Notes: generated by a model not told the origin, from the letters alone. Shown: positions 26,948-36,444, numbered from the stretch's first letter. The stretch: DNA of 64,000 nt from Bacillota bacterium (GCA_020161295.1 JAIUOA010000004.1:62001-126000); one strand, 5' to 3'. A program made the numbers and translations.

Positions 26948-28048
26948 ATGTCGAGTAACACTGCACCTTCTGCAACGACTGTTAACAGTTGTCCGTCGTG
27001 TGGCGGGCAAATGTCCTTTGACCCCGAAACAGGTGGGCTCAAATGCCTTTATTGTGAAGCACAGAAAGCCATCGTCGATCGACCGCTTGAAGTGGTTGAA
27101 AATCCATTTAAAGAGGCATTGGGTGAAGGGATGCGGTCATGGGCTGAGGAGGATATCAAAGCCATTAGCTGTAAAAACTGCGGGGCGGAGCTCATCTTCG
27201 ATGCCCATACGAAAGCACAGTTTTGCACTTACTGCGGCTCGTCTCATATCAGTGAGCATGCACCTGAAAAAACCATTCCTCCTGGATATGTGGTGCCCTT
27301 TAAAATTGATGAAAAATCGGCTCTAGGGCGATTTAAAACGTGGATCGGCAAGCGCTGGTTCGCCCCTAATGCGTTAAAAACCGCCTATCAAAGCAATCGA
27401 TTGGTGGGTTCGTATATTCCATACTGGACATTTGATACACAAACCTTTAGCCGATACACTGCCGAGCGCGGGGATTACTACTATGTGACGAAAACCCGTG
27501 TGGTAAACGGCAAAACTGAAACGTATCAGGAGCGCCACACGCGCTGGACATCGGTGCGCGGTGATTATCAGAAATTTTATGATGACGTCTTGATTCCGGC
27601 GTCTGATAAAGTGGACCATCAAATGCTGGACAGGGCGGACGATTATCATATCGATGAAATGGTCATGTATCAGTCCGATTACCTTTCAGGCTTTATCGCA
27701 GAGCGTTACAGCATCGATTTGGAAAAAGGCTGGGAGCTCGGTAAAAATAACATCGATCAGATGCTGAACACGGAAATTAGACATGCCATCGGTGGCGATG
27801 AAGTGCGTTCCCTAAGAATCGAGACGCATTATGACGATTTGACGTTTAAGCATTTACTCCTGCCACTTTGGATGAGCACCTACCAGTTCCAGTCAAAGCT
27901 GTATCATTTTATCATCAATGGACAGACGGGTACTGTTCACGGCAACTATCCGAAAAGCCCGGTTAAAATCGCGCTGGCTGTCCTGCTCTGCATCGTCATC
28001 CTGGTAGTGGGCTATATTCTCATCGCCAACCAGACACAGCTGACCTAG
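26948..28048 (+). CDS. Zinc-ribbon membrane protein (YdjG-like, TFIIB-type ribbon)
   Basis: A 366-residue protein with two N-terminal zinc ribbons (CPSCGGQ...CLYC and CKNCGAE...CTYCGS), a middle domain rich in Tyr and Trp that includes IPYWTFDTQTFSRYTAERGDYYY, and one C-terminal membrane helix at about 341-362. It was once labelled a PriA-like zinc ribbon protein. It matches the B. subtilis YdjG pattern, in which the protein anchors a stress complex at the membrane. It is co-transcribed with the SPFH gene and with the two-component system that follows after 12 bp. Enzyme activity is not evident. Confidence 0.75.
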   Translation: MSSNTAPSATTVNSCPSCGGQMSFDPETGGLKCLYCEAQKAIVDRPLEVVENPFKEALGEGMRSWAEEDIKAISCKNCGAELIFDAHTKAQFCTYCGSSHISEHAPEKTIPPGYVVPFKIDEKSALGRFKTWIGKRWFAPNALKTAYQSNRLVGSYIPYWTFDTQTFSRYTAERGDYYYVTKTRVVNGKTETYQERHTRWTSVRGDYQKFYDDVLIPASDKVDHQMLDRADDYHIDEMVMYQSDYLSGFIAERYSIDLEKGWELGKNNIDQMLNTEIRHAIGGDEVRSLRIETHYDDLTFKHLLLPLWMSTYQFQSKLYHFIINGQTGTVHGNYPKSPVKIALAVLLCIVILVVGYILIANQTQLT

Positions 28049-28060
28049 GCGAGGTTAATT

Positions 28061-29224
28061 ATGAAAATTAATCACATTAGGACCCTCATCGTCTTTCTGA
28101 CCATGTGGGTTTCCTTTCAATTTGAAACCGCCAGTGCACCCAGGCTCTACTATCTTATCGGGTTGTTTGCTTTGCTGATGGTCCTGCCTTATGTGCGCGG
28201 AAAACATCACGAGCGTCTGGGCTGGACACTTCTCTTAGACATCGCCGTGGTGTATGGCCTTAACGTGCTTTCGCGGTTCAATATCAACTATTTGTACCTT
28301 TCATTGTTCCTATGGATTTTAATCGAGGCGGCACTTTGGCACCCGTTTGTAAGAGGGATTACCCTAAGTGTGATGGCCATCGCCACTGCTTTGATGTGCT
28401 TCGCAAACACGTTAGCATTCGGTATCAATTACCAGCTGATTTCACAGATGATTTTTTCTGGGCTCTTCTATGCCCTTTTATCTGGAACGTTGTTTTTATA
28501 TGCGTCATATACGAGGCAAAAAAGCCAGACAGATCACCTTAATGCGCTGCTTACCGCGAGAAACGAAGCACTGGAGTCCGCCAATTTCGAAATTGAAAAT
28601 TTGACACGGCTTAAGGAGCGCACTGAAATCGCTAGAAACCTGCACGATACCCTAGGGCATGAGCTGACAGGACACATCATGTCACTGGAAATGCTAAAGC
28701 TGACGGCTAAAGCACAGCCACTGGATAAAACGATGGAAGGCATTCAAAACGCCATCAACCAGTCTAGGGAAATTCTGAGAGCCATGAGAGACGTGGTTGG
28801 CGCGCATAAGGAAATGCTAAAGCTGGATGCTCTACACGAATCCCTTAGAAATAAACTGGACCAATACCAATCGCAAACGGGAATCACTATTCATTTAAGC
28901 TATGGGCTTTATGACGAACGATTAGAGGATGAAGTGGCAGATGCCCTCTATAAAATTGTGATTGAGTCGGCCACTAATACGGCCAAGCACAGTAAAGCGA
29001 AGAATTTATGGGTCTCTATTCAGGCGCTTGATGAGGGGGTCGCACTCCTAAAAATCGTAGACGATGGTGGTTGTATGAGCCCCCTTGTTAAAGGTAACGG
29101 CCTTAGGTTTATCGAAACCCGCATCCAAAGATTATCGGGTGATGTGACGTTTGAGTGTGGTGAATCGAGGTTTGCAGTAGTGGCGAGTATACCGATGAAG
29201 CCCAAGGAGGCAATACATGATTAA
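28061..29224 (+). CDS. Sensor histidine kinase (HisKA_3, NarL/LiaS type)
   Basis: A 387-residue membrane kinase. Five or six helices fill residues 8-150 with very short external loops, so the signal is probably sensed in or at the membrane, as for LiaS/DesK-type kinases. A short coiled region leads to the phospho-acceptor H195 in ARNLHDTLGHE, and an ATP-binding domain follows with a DGG motif (VDDGGCMSP). The gene overlaps the response regulator by 8 bp. Position after the SPFH/zinc-ribbon pair suggests that the module monitors envelope integrity. Confidence 0.85.
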   Translation: MKINHIRTLIVFLTMWVSFQFETASAPRLYYLIGLFALLMVLPYVRGKHHERLGWTLLLDIAVVYGLNVLSRFNINYLYLSLFLWILIEAALWHPFVRGITLSVMAIATALMCFANTLAFGINYQLISQMIFSGLFYALLSGTLFLYASYTRQKSQTDHLNALLTARNEALESANFEIENLTRLKERTEIARNLHDTLGHELTGHIMSLEMLKLTAKAQPLDKTMEGIQNAINQSREILRAMRDVVGAHKEMLKLDALHESLRNKLDQYQSQTGITIHLSYGLYDERLEDEVADALYKIVIESATNTAKHSKAKNLWVSIQALDEGVALLKIVDDGGCMSPLVKGNGLRFIETRIQRLSGDVTFECGESRFAVVASIPMKPKEAIHD

Positions 29225-29852
29225 AGTAGCCATGGTTGATGATCAGCCCTTATTGCTTCAAGGCTTAAGCATGATGATCGGCACCCAATCCGATCTGGAA
29301 GTGATATGGACGGCTTCAAACGGACGTGAGGCAGTCTTCAAGGCAACAGCCGTTCAGCCTGATGTGATATTAATGGATCTTAGAATGCCGGATATGACAG
29401 GTGTAGAAGCCACAGCGGCCATTAAAGCGGATTACCCGGAGGTGAAAATCATCATCCTCACGACGTTTATGGAGGACGAAGAAATTTTCGAATCCCTCAA
29501 ATTAGGTGCCAGCGGTTACCTGTTAAAGGATGCGACGCCTGAAACCCTATTTAACGCCATAAGAAAGGCCATGAGCGGAGGCACGATCATCGAGCCGCTG
29601 GTTGCTTCGAAGCTGGTTAAACATCTTAAGGGCTCGGGGGAATCGAGTAAAAACCAAATTTTAGAGAAGCTCACCTCTAGGGAAGTGGAGATCGCCAGGG
29701 GGATTGCTCAGGGTCAAAGCAATCGTGAAATCGCGGAACTGCTTTTTGTCTCTGAAGGAACGGTCAAGAATCACCTGACCAGTATTTTAGAAAAGCTCGA
29801 ACTGAGGGACCGCACACAGCTGGCGATTCTATTCGTGAAAAATGATTTATAG
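29217..29852 (+). CDS. Response regulator, NarL/LuxR type
   Basis: A 211-residue regulator. The receiver domain (1-120) has the acidic pair D8-D9, the phosphorylated D54 in ILMDLRMPDM and the switch Lys in YLLKDATP. The LuxR-type helix-turn-helix (about 148-205) contains LTSREVEIARGIAQGQSNREIAELLFVSEGTVKNH. It is the partner of the overlapping kinase gene. The lipoprotein/ABC exporter operon starting 120 bp downstream is a natural target, but no operator could be identified. Confidence 0.9.
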   Translation: MIKVAMVDDQPLLLQGLSMMIGTQSDLEVIWTASNGREAVFKATAVQPDVILMDLRMPDMTGVEATAAIKADYPEVKIIILTTFMEDEEIFESLKLGASGYLLKDATPETLFNAIRKAMSGGTIIEPLVASKLVKHLKGSGESSKNQILEKLTSREVEIARGIAQGQSNREIAELLFVSEGTVKNHLTSILEKLELRDRTQLAILFVKNDL

Positions 29853-29858
29853 CACGCG

Positions 29859-29898
29859 TCCACTATGACGAAAGTCATGGTGGATTTTCGTTTTTTTT
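29859..29898 (+). terminator. Terminator after the response regulator
   Basis: The stem TCCACTATGAC/GTCATGGTGGA, with one wobble pair and a GAAA loop, is followed by a run of eight T residues. It separates the two-component operon from the exporter operon. Confidence 0.9.
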
Positions 29899-29931
29899 GG
29901 ACGATGGTCAGCAGTCACTTTTATAAAAGGA

Positions 29932-29940
29932 TGTTATAGT
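29932..29940 (+). promoter_or_regulatory. Candidate extended -10 promoter for the exporter operon
   Basis: TGT-TATAGT, an extended -10, 31 bp before the lipoprotein start; the -35 region (cagtca at 29912) is weak, as would suit an activator-dependent promoter. Confidence 0.45.
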
Positions 29941-29971
29941 AGCTTTAAGATCAGCAAACAGAGGTGATGAT

Positions 29972-30943
29972 ATGAAACGACTATTCGTAAGCTTATGTGC
30001 CACAGCCCTTCTATTAACTGGATGTATGGCAGATGGTGGCTACAATGACTATTTAGATGCCGTGAGAAAATCGGAAGATATCAGCAGCGGCATCACCAAA
30101 ACGACGGTTTCCGTCCAAAGTACCTTTAATGAAGCGCTAATTGCAGAGATTGGCGAAAGTGATTCAGCGCCGTTCGTGGGGCTTGAAAATGTGGAGGTCG
30201 CTTTTTTAAGTCGGTTTAATCACGATGAAAATGCCGCCATCTATGAGGTCTTTTATGACGATGGTAAACTGGGCATGGACATGAGGCTTTATCAACCAGA
30301 TGAAAACCAAATGATCATGAAGATTCCTTATTTATCAGAGTACTATCTTATCGATGACACGTTGATGAAAGAAACGCCTGAGATGAACCTAAATGCCTTT
30401 ATGGCAAAAGTGGGCGTCGAATGGCAGCGTATGCTGATGGCCGACAATATTTTTAAAGGGGAGAAAACCCTCATTAAAAATGAAGACGGGGACGTTAAGG
30501 CGACCAAATACAGTGTCAAACCCACTCAAAGTCAACTCGATGATTTCTTATCAAAGCTCAGGGTGGTCTTAATCGATAATAAAGAAGACTTACTCAAAGC
30601 ACTTAGTGAGTTCAACCTGATGAATGCTTCATCACAAACGGGCGGGTCGCTAGATGCGGCTTCCTTTGAACAGATCGTCAACGGCGTGTTCGATAGCATG
30701 ACCATCACGGGCTATGAGGAAGTGGCCTATGTGGATATGGATGGTTACCTCATCGACGAATGGATCAAAATTGAACTGAGCTACAGCAGCACAGAACAGG
30801 TCAGTAACCTGTTTAACACACAAACGATAACCATCCATACGGAAAGATGGTCCATCGAACAACATCAAACACTGGACTTCAGTCCACTTGAAGGCGTGGA
30901 AATATTACCGATAGAAGAACTTAAAGAATGGAGTGTGAATTAA
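29972..30943 (+). CDS. Lipoprotein of unknown function, exporter operon
   Basis: A 323-residue secreted protein with a signal peptide ending in the lipobox LLTGC at about residue 18. The mature part is acidic and beta-rich, without a domain I recognise; its shape (YDDGKLGMDMRLYQPDENQMIMKIPYLSEYYLIDD) recalls lipoproteins that bind or sense envelope ligands. Its stop codon abuts the ABC ATPase start, so the four genes from here to 34376 are one operon. It may be an accessory or immunity lipoprotein of the exporter. Confidence 0.7.
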   Translation: MKRLFVSLCATALLLTGCMADGGYNDYLDAVRKSEDISSGITKTTVSVQSTFNEALIAEIGESDSAPFVGLENVEVAFLSRFNHDENAAIYEVFYDDGKLGMDMRLYQPDENQMIMKIPYLSEYYLIDDTLMKETPEMNLNAFMAKVGVEWQRMLMADNIFKGEKTLIKNEDGDVKATKYSVKPTQSQLDDFLSKLRVVLIDNKEDLLKALSEFNLMNASSQTGGSLDAASFEQIVNGVFDSMTITGYEEVAYVDMDGYLIDEWIKIELSYSSTEQVSNLFNTQTITIHTERWSIEQHQTLDFSPLEGVEILPIEELKEWSVN

Positions 30944-31876
30944 ATGATTATCGCAGAACAACTTAGAAAAAACTTCGGACCACTGGAAGCCGTTAGCGGC
31001 ATTAACCTCGAAATACCAAAGGGTCAAATCGTAGGCCTTCTCGGACCAAACGGCGCCGGTAAATCCACCACCATCTCCATGATTTCCACCCTGTATAAAC
31101 CCACTTCCGGCAAGCTCTATTTCGAGGGCAAGGACATCATCAAGGAACCCAAATGGATTAAGCCACACCTCGGCTATGTGCCTCAGGAAATTGCGCTTTA
31201 TCAGAGCTTAAGCGGTTATGAAAACCTAAAATACTTCGGTGGGCTTTATGGCCTATCGGGTGGGGAGCTTAAAAAGCGTATCGAGGCGGTGTCTGAAATC
31301 ATCGGCATAAACGAGCGCTTAAAGGACAAGGTTGAGCACTATTCCGGTGGGATGAAACGACGCATCAATATCGGCGTAGCCCTTCTCCATAGTCCAAAGC
31401 TCATCATCATGGACGAGCCTACGGTGGGGATCGATCCTCAGTCGAGAAATCATATTCTAGAAACAGTTAAGCGCCTTAACGATGAAGGCATGACGGTAAT
31501 ATACACGAGCCACTACATGGAAGAGGTTGAAGCCATCTGTCAAAACGTCTACATCATGGACCATGGAAAGGTCATCGCATCTGGCACACAGGAAGCGCTT
31601 ATCGACCAGTCTGACAGCCATACGGCTATCCATTTAAAATTCGAAGGAGAAGTCACAAGCCACTTTGATGCGCTGAAGAAGCTTGATAATGTCATGGCTG
31701 TGAATCGCGTTTCCGATAATGAAGTGGGCATCCTGGCTAGTGGTAATGGCAACAGTCAAAAGGAAATCATCAAGTCCATATTGGCCATGGATTTAGGGCT
31801 TGTTTCTTTCGATGTGACACGGCCAAACCTCGAGCAGGTATTCTTGAAGCTGACGGGCAGAGGTCTTAGAGATTAG
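30944..31876 (+). CDS. ABC-2 type exporter ATP-binding protein
   Basis: A 310-residue ATPase with Walker A GPNGAGKST, signature YSGGMKRRINIGVALLHSP, Walker B LIIMDEPTVGID and a switch His in YTSHYMEEVEAI. A C-terminal extension of about 90 residues matches the drug/lipid exporter (CcmA/DrrA/NatA) type. It pairs with the two ABC-2 permeases encoded next. Substrate unknown; antibiotic peptides, lipids or sodium are all known for the family. Confidence 0.9.
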   Translation: MIIAEQLRKNFGPLEAVSGINLEIPKGQIVGLLGPNGAGKSTTISMISTLYKPTSGKLYFEGKDIIKEPKWIKPHLGYVPQEIALYQSLSGYENLKYFGGLYGLSGGELKKRIEAVSEIIGINERLKDKVEHYSGGMKRRINIGVALLHSPKLIIMDEPTVGIDPQSRNHILETVKRLNDEGMTVIYTSHYMEEVEAICQNVYIMDHGKVIASGTQEALIDQSDSHTAIHLKFEGEVTSHFDALKKLDNVMAVNRVSDNEVGILASGNGNSQKEIIKSILAMDLGLVSFDVTRPNLEQVFLKLTGRGLRD

Positions 31877-31885
31877 GAGGACGAC

Positions 31886-33223
31886 ATGTTATTAAAACTC
31901 TATTTAAAAGATGTAAAAGTCCTGCTATCCGATAAAAAAGGGCTGATGATTTTCATCCTGATGCCAATGGTGCTTACCACCATTCTCAGCTTTGCGCTGT
32001 CAGGTTCGTTTGGTGAAGCAGGGCGAATGGAACCGGTTAGGGTGGCGATCGTAAAAAACTATGATGTGGCCGCTGAGCAGGCACAGTTTATGGAAACAGC
32101 CTCACAATTTATTTCTGGTGAGGGTGCTGAGCCCATGACTCTGGATGAATCGTTTGATATGGAAAAGGTCTTTTTCGAAACCTTCCTCGGAAACGATGCT
32201 GTAAAGGCCATCCTAGATCCGGTGGTCATGACGGCTGAGGAAGCCACGAAAGCGCTAGAAAACGATACGCTCGGTGTTGTTGTGACCCTGCCAGAGGGGT
32301 TTATCTACGATCAGTATGTCAACTTCATCCTACCTAACCGTAATCCCATCGACGTGCAAATCACGCAGCATCCTGATTATGGCTACTCGGGTCAGATCGT
32401 AGAAAGCGTCTTCGGCAGCTACTTCGACACATTAAACAACCGAATCATCAGCAAAAATGTCTATCTCGAGGTCGGGTCGACCTACCTCACCAGTGAGAAG
32501 CTGTTTGCATCCATGCAGGATATCCTCAGTGAAACAGAAAATGAACCTGTGGAAAATGCCATCGTGCTAAAAAACATCCCTGGGAAAAAGGTCATCAATA
32601 GCTTTACGTACTATGCCATCAGCATGATGGGGATGTTTATCCTCTACTCGGCAGGATACATGGGCCGTGAGCTCCTAAGAGAAAAGAAGATGCTCACACT
32701 AGATCGCGGTGTCGTGGCCGGTATCCACTATGGACGTGTTCTCGCAGGAAAGTATCTCATGACCACTACCCTTTGTGTGCTTCAGATGAGCGCCCTCATC
32801 GGCTATGCGGCTTTAATTCTTAAGGTTGATTGGAACGAGCCGGTGAAGATTCTCGTCGGCATTCTGTTTTCATCATTTGCGGTCAGTGGCGTCGGCGTCT
32901 TCATCAGTGCCATTACCCTTACAGCGGATAACTATCGCGTGGCCAATGTTTTTGAAAACCTGCTCATCCACGTGTTCGCCCTCATCGGCGGTAGTTACAT
33001 CCCACTGGATGTACTCCCCAACCTCTTTCAAACCCTTAAATACTTTGCACTTAACGGCATCGTTATCGATTTGTTCTTAGACACCTATCAAAATGCAGCG
33101 TGGGATGCCATGTTACCAGAGTACGGCATGTTACTAGGCATCGCAATCGTATTCACTGGCTTAGCTGCCCTTATCATTAGACGCAAGGAGGTGACCGAAT
33201 TTGAAGGCACTATTACTTCTTAA
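31886..33223 (+). CDS. ABC-2 family permease (YhaP/NatB/DrrB-like), first subunit
   Basis: A 445-residue membrane protein: one N-terminal helix (about 21-40), a large external domain (about 45-230), then five or six helices to the end. This layout is typical of ABC-2 permeases such as YhfE/LinearmycinR-type pumps. The last 23 bp overlap the second permease gene, so the pair probably forms a heterodimer. Confidence 0.85.
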   Translation: MLLKLYLKDVKVLLSDKKGLMIFILMPMVLTTILSFALSGSFGEAGRMEPVRVAIVKNYDVAAEQAQFMETASQFISGEGAEPMTLDESFDMEKVFFETFLGNDAVKAILDPVVMTAEEATKALENDTLGVVVTLPEGFIYDQYVNFILPNRNPIDVQITQHPDYGYSGQIVESVFGSYFDTLNNRIISKNVYLEVGSTYLTSEKLFASMQDILSETENEPVENAIVLKNIPGKKVINSFTYYAISMMGMFILYSAGYMGRELLREKKMLTLDRGVVAGIHYGRVLAGKYLMTTTLCVLQMSALIGYAALILKVDWNEPVKILVGILFSSFAVSGVGVFISAITLTADNYRVANVFENLLIHVFALIGGSYIPLDVLPNLFQTLKYFALNGIVIDLFLDTYQNAAWDAMLPEYGMLLGIAIVFTGLAALIIRRKEVTEFEGTITS

Positions 33224-34376
33224 AATAAGACTCATGAAGGACAATTTCACACTCTATATCATCATGATCGCCATGAGCTTGGTCATCGCCGGTGTATTCG
33301 GCAATTCCATGGGGGGGACTTACAAGCCCACCATCGCGGTCATCGATGAGGACCTTAGTGTATCGTCTTCTGAAGTGATTAACCATCTATCGGCTGACCA
33401 TGGCTTCAATGTGAAGCTGTTAACGGTCGAGGAGGCCATGACCGCTGTAACAGGTCGTGATGTCATCGCAGCCGTGGTGCTTAAGGATCAATTTTACGCA
33501 GTTGAAAATGGCATCGAAATTATTCAAACGAGGGAAACTGTGGAAACCTATCAGCTTTCCAACGTCTTGCAAAATGAAATCACCTTGATTCGGAATATTA
33601 TGGCGTTAGACACCCGCGCAACAGACATCATCAGCGCTGAGGTTCCTGGCGTAGACGTGGCGAAGCTTTCGCATGATATTAAAACCACCTATGTCGCGCA
33701 TTGGGACGCTAAGAAGCCGATTAGCTGGCAGCTGGGGTTGTTTGAAGCAGAAAACGCACTGACTGGAAATCTGAGCATGCATTATATCGTGGGAATGACC
33801 TTATTCTTTGTTACCTATTCCCTCATGTTTACGGTAGGAGACATTTTAGAGGATAAGCGACTTCATACGTTAGACCGCATGTTGGTTTCGCCCTCCACGA
33901 GAATTCACATGCTTTCTGCGAATCTCATTTGTGCCATGATTATCGGAAGCATCCAAATCGCTGTAATGGTTCTGGCAGGTCAATACCTTTTCGGAGTAGA
34001 TTGGGGAAGTCAGATTCTCCTCATCATCGGGATCGGCATTCTCTATATTTTCGTCATGACGGCACTGAGTCTCTTCGTGGTCAGTCTGATGAAGACCATG
34101 GCGCAGCTAGGTGCGGTATCGCCTATCGTCCTCACGGGGATGGGAATGCTGGGAGGCTGTATGTGGCCACTGGAGATCATCACTTCAAAAGCGCTGCTTA
34201 CCATCGCGAATTTTACCCCTCACAAATGGGCAATTTCAGCTATCGAAGGAATCGTCGTGACAGGGAAAATCGATCAGGCGACGATTACATCGGTCAGCGT
34301 CTTGTTGATCATGGGCATCGCATACCTCATAATGGGTGAAAGGGTCCTATATTTTAAGTCCTTAAAAGATAATTAA
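33201..34376 (+). CDS. ABC-2 family permease, second subunit
   Basis: A 391-residue permease with the same layout as its upstream neighbour: an N-terminal helix, an external domain to about 185, then a helix bundle starting at MHYIVGMTLFFVTYSLMF. The start is TTG at 33201, six bases after a perfect AAGGAGGTGA site located inside the end of the preceding gene. The overlapping arrangement and paired permeases resemble the linearmycin/bacitracin-type resistance exporters. Followed by a terminator. Confidence 0.85.
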   Translation: MKALLLLKIRLMKDNFTLYIIMIAMSLVIAGVFGNSMGGTYKPTIAVIDEDLSVSSSEVINHLSADHGFNVKLLTVEEAMTAVTGRDVIAAVVLKDQFYAVENGIEIIQTRETVETYQLSNVLQNEITLIRNIMALDTRATDIISAEVPGVDVAKLSHDIKTTYVAHWDAKKPISWQLGLFEAENALTGNLSMHYIVGMTLFFVTYSLMFTVGDILEDKRLHTLDRMLVSPSTRIHMLSANLICAMIIGSIQIAVMVLAGQYLFGVDWGSQILLIIGIGILYIFVMTALSLFVVSLMKTMAQLGAVSPIVLTGMGMLGGCMWPLEIITSKALLTIANFTPHKWAISAIEGIVVTGKIDQATITSVSVLLIMGIAYLIMGERVLYFKSLKDN

Positions 34377-34410
34377 GAGATGAATCAGAGAACACTTGCT
34401 AGGTTTTCTA

Positions 34411-34436
34411 AGGCTGCTGTAATGGCAGCCTTTTTT
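34411..34436 (+). terminator. Terminator after the exporter operon
   Basis: AGGCTGC/GCAGCCT stem with a seven-base loop and T run. It abuts the ars promoter: the -35 TTGACA begins one base after it. Confidence 0.88.
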
Positions 34437-34437
34437 A

Positions 34438-34466
34438 TTGACATCGGATGAGAATCGAGATATTAT
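34438..34466 (+). promoter_or_regulatory. Promoter of the ars operon
   Basis: Perfect TTGACA, 17-bp spacer, TATTAT: a strong sigma-A-type promoter about 40 bp before arsR. Confidence 0.85.
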
Positions 34467-34472
34467 ATGAGT

Positions 34473-34486
34473 ATATTCGAATATTC
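34473..34486 (+). promoter_or_regulatory. Probable ArsR operator
   Basis: Overlapping palindromes ATATTCGAATAT (34473-34484) and GAATATTC (34479-34486) lie right after the -10, over the expected transcription start, then a further TATTC. This matches the position and TTCxxATATTC character of ArsR-family operators. Confidence 0.65.
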
Positions 34487-34506
34487 AAATATTCTCGGAG
34501 GAGCAA

Positions 34507-34884
34507 ATGATCGAAATCATGAAGGGTCTGAGCGATGAGAATCGGCTACGGCTGTTTTATCTGCTGAGTAAGGGCGAATTTTGTGTTTGCGAAATCGAAG
34601 TGTTGCTGGGCATGTCGCAGACCAATGTATCCAGACATTTAAGTAAACTGAGGCACAGTGGGCTGATCCAGTCGCAAAAGGACGCGCAATGGGTGCATTA
34701 CAAGCTTTCCACGGCATTTATGCTTTCACATGGCGATTTTGCAGAAAGTCTACTTAAGCACCTGGAAGAAGAGGTGGCCATCGTGGAGGACATGAGGCGA
34801 CTGGACAATTACAGACGTCTTGCGCTGAATTGTACTGATATTACCAATGATCGCGAACGGGTCACCCAACAAATTAAGGGTTAA
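34507..34884 (+). CDS. arsR: ArsR-family arsenite-responsive repressor
   Basis: A 125-residue winged-helix repressor. The arsenite-binding cysteines are C26 and C28 in EFCVCEI, a form of the ELCVCDL signature, directly before the recognition helix MSQTNVSRHLSKLRHSGL. It starts after a GGAGG site and heads arsR-acr3-arsC. Arsenite binding should release it from the palindromes at the promoter, giving autoregulated resistance. Confidence 0.92.
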   Translation: MIEIMKGLSDENRLRLFYLLSKGEFCVCEIEVLLGMSQTNVSRHLSKLRHSGLIQSQKDAQWVHYKLSTAFMLSHGDFAESLLKHLEEEVAIVEDMRRLDNYRRLALNCTDITNDRERVTQQIKG

Positions 34885-34911
34885 GGTTCATGTGATGAAG
34901 AGGAGAATAAG

Positions 34912-35955
34912 ATGACTAAGAAAACCGACATGAAAATGTTCGAGCGTTTGCTAACGCTATGGGTTGCACTATGTATCGTCGTAGGTGTGGCCATCGGGAA
35001 ATTTCTCCCGATTATTCCGGAAACACTCAGCAAATGGGAGTATGCTCAGGTGTCTATCCCAGTAGCCGTGTTGATCTGGCTGATGATTTTCCCGATGATG
35101 CTCAAGGTGGACTTTAGCAGTATCGTGGAAGCGACGAAAAAACCGAAGGGTCTTGCCGTCACCTGTGTAACGAATTGGTTGATCAAGCCGTTCACCATGT
35201 ATTTCATCGCATTACTGTTTTTCAAGGTGATTTTTAAAGCGTGGATTCCTTCAGATTTAGGCGATGCTTATTTAGCGGGAGCCGTTTTATTAGGTGCAGC
35301 ACCCTGTACGGCGATGGTATTTGTCTGGAGTCATCTGACAAAAGGCGACGCAGCCTATACGGTGGTTCAAGTGGCTGTGAACGATCTGATTTTGCTTGTG
35401 GCGTTTACGCCAATCGTAGCCTTCTTGCTAGGTGTCAGCAATGTCCATGTTCCTTATGATACGCTGTTTTTATCCGTGGTATTATTTGTGGTGATTCCAC
35501 TCCTGGGTGGTTACTTCGTAAGACGATTCGTCATCTCACATAAAGGGTCGTATTACTTCCATGAGGTGTTTCTCAAGAAATTCGATAAAACCACGATTGG
35601 TGGTTTGCTGATGACGTTGGTCATTATTTTCTCGTTCCAAGGTGAGATTATTCTGAACAATCCTGTTCATATTCTATTGATCGCCATTCCGCTGACGATA
35701 CAAACCTTTTTGATTTTTATCATCGCATATGGATGGTCGAAAGCGTGGCGTTTGCCACATGACATCGCAGCACCAGCGGCGATGATCGGGGCGAGTAACT
35801 TTTTTGAACTGGCAGTCGCCGTGGCGATCTCGCTCTTCGGGCTCGAGTCGGGAGCAGCCTTGGCCACTGTAGTAGGTGTTCTGGTTGAAGTACCGGTCAT
35901 GCTGACGCTGGTTAAAATCGCCAATAAAACGAAGCATTATTTCAAGGAGGCTTAA
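34912..35955 (+). CDS. acr3: Arsenite efflux permease Acr3
   Basis: A 347-residue member of the bile/arsenite/riboflavin transporter superfamily with ten membrane helices. The conserved catalytic Cys lies in LLGAAPCTAMVFVWS and the ANFFELAVAVAISLFG-like segment (GASNFFELAVAVAIS) is also characteristic. It exports As(III) using the proton gradient. Located 27 bp after arsR and 1 bp before arsC. Confidence 0.93.
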   Translation: MTKKTDMKMFERLLTLWVALCIVVGVAIGKFLPIIPETLSKWEYAQVSIPVAVLIWLMIFPMMLKVDFSSIVEATKKPKGLAVTCVTNWLIKPFTMYFIALLFFKVIFKAWIPSDLGDAYLAGAVLLGAAPCTAMVFVWSHLTKGDAAYTVVQVAVNDLILLVAFTPIVAFLLGVSNVHVPYDTLFLSVVLFVVIPLLGGYFVRRFVISHKGSYYFHEVFLKKFDKTTIGGLLMTLVIIFSFQGEIILNNPVHILLIAIPLTIQTFLIFIIAYGWSKAWRLPHDIAAPAAMIGASNFFELAVAVAISLFGLESGAALATVVGVLVEVPVMLTLVKIANKTKHYFKEA

Positions 35956-35956
35956 G

Positions 35957-36373
35957 ATGAAAGTTAAAGTAGCATTTGTGTGTGTGCACAATTCATGTAG
36001 AAGTCAAATGGCAGAGGGATGGGCTAAACATCTAGGGAGCGACTTGCTCGAAGCGTACTCTGCCGGTACTGAGAATTATCCCGAGGTAAAGCCTTTAGCC
36101 GTGGCCGTAATGGAAGAGGCTGGCGTGGATATGAGTGAACATCATCCGAAATTACTCACAGATATCCCTGAGGAGCTGGATCTCCTTATTACCATGGGAT
36201 GTAATGTGGTGTGTCCATTCGTACCGAACAAGCACTCCGAGGACTGGGGATTAGATGATCCATCTGGTGGACCCATTGAGGACTTCAGAGTGACACGTGA
36301 TTTGATAAAACAAAAGGTCGAGCAGTTGATCAAGCGTATTCAAACGGGTGAAATAGAAGGTTTAAAATCCTAG
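35957..36373 (+). CDS. arsC: Arsenate reductase, LMW-phosphatase/thioredoxin-coupled type
   Basis: A 138-residue reductase converting As(V) to As(III) for Acr3. The nucleophile loop is C9-x5-R15 in VCVHNSCRSQMAEGW. The redox cysteines appear as C82 and C86 (TMGCNVVCPFVP), closer together than the C82/C89 pair of B. subtilis ArsC, a spacing typical of the clostridial subgroup. WGLDDPSG contains the general acid Asp. Last gene of the ars operon. Confidence 0.9.
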   Translation: MKVKVAFVCVHNSCRSQMAEGWAKHLGSDLLEAYSAGTENYPEVKPLAVAVMEEAGVDMSEHHPKLLTDIPEELDLLITMGCNVVCPFVPNKHSEDWGLDDPSGGPIEDFRVTRDLIKQKVEQLIKRIQTGEIEGLKS

Positions 36374-36444
36374 TGAAATAATGTTTAAAACCCTGCGTTT
36401 ATCGTATATATAGGATAAGAAGCAAAAGGAACGGAGGGGTGTAT

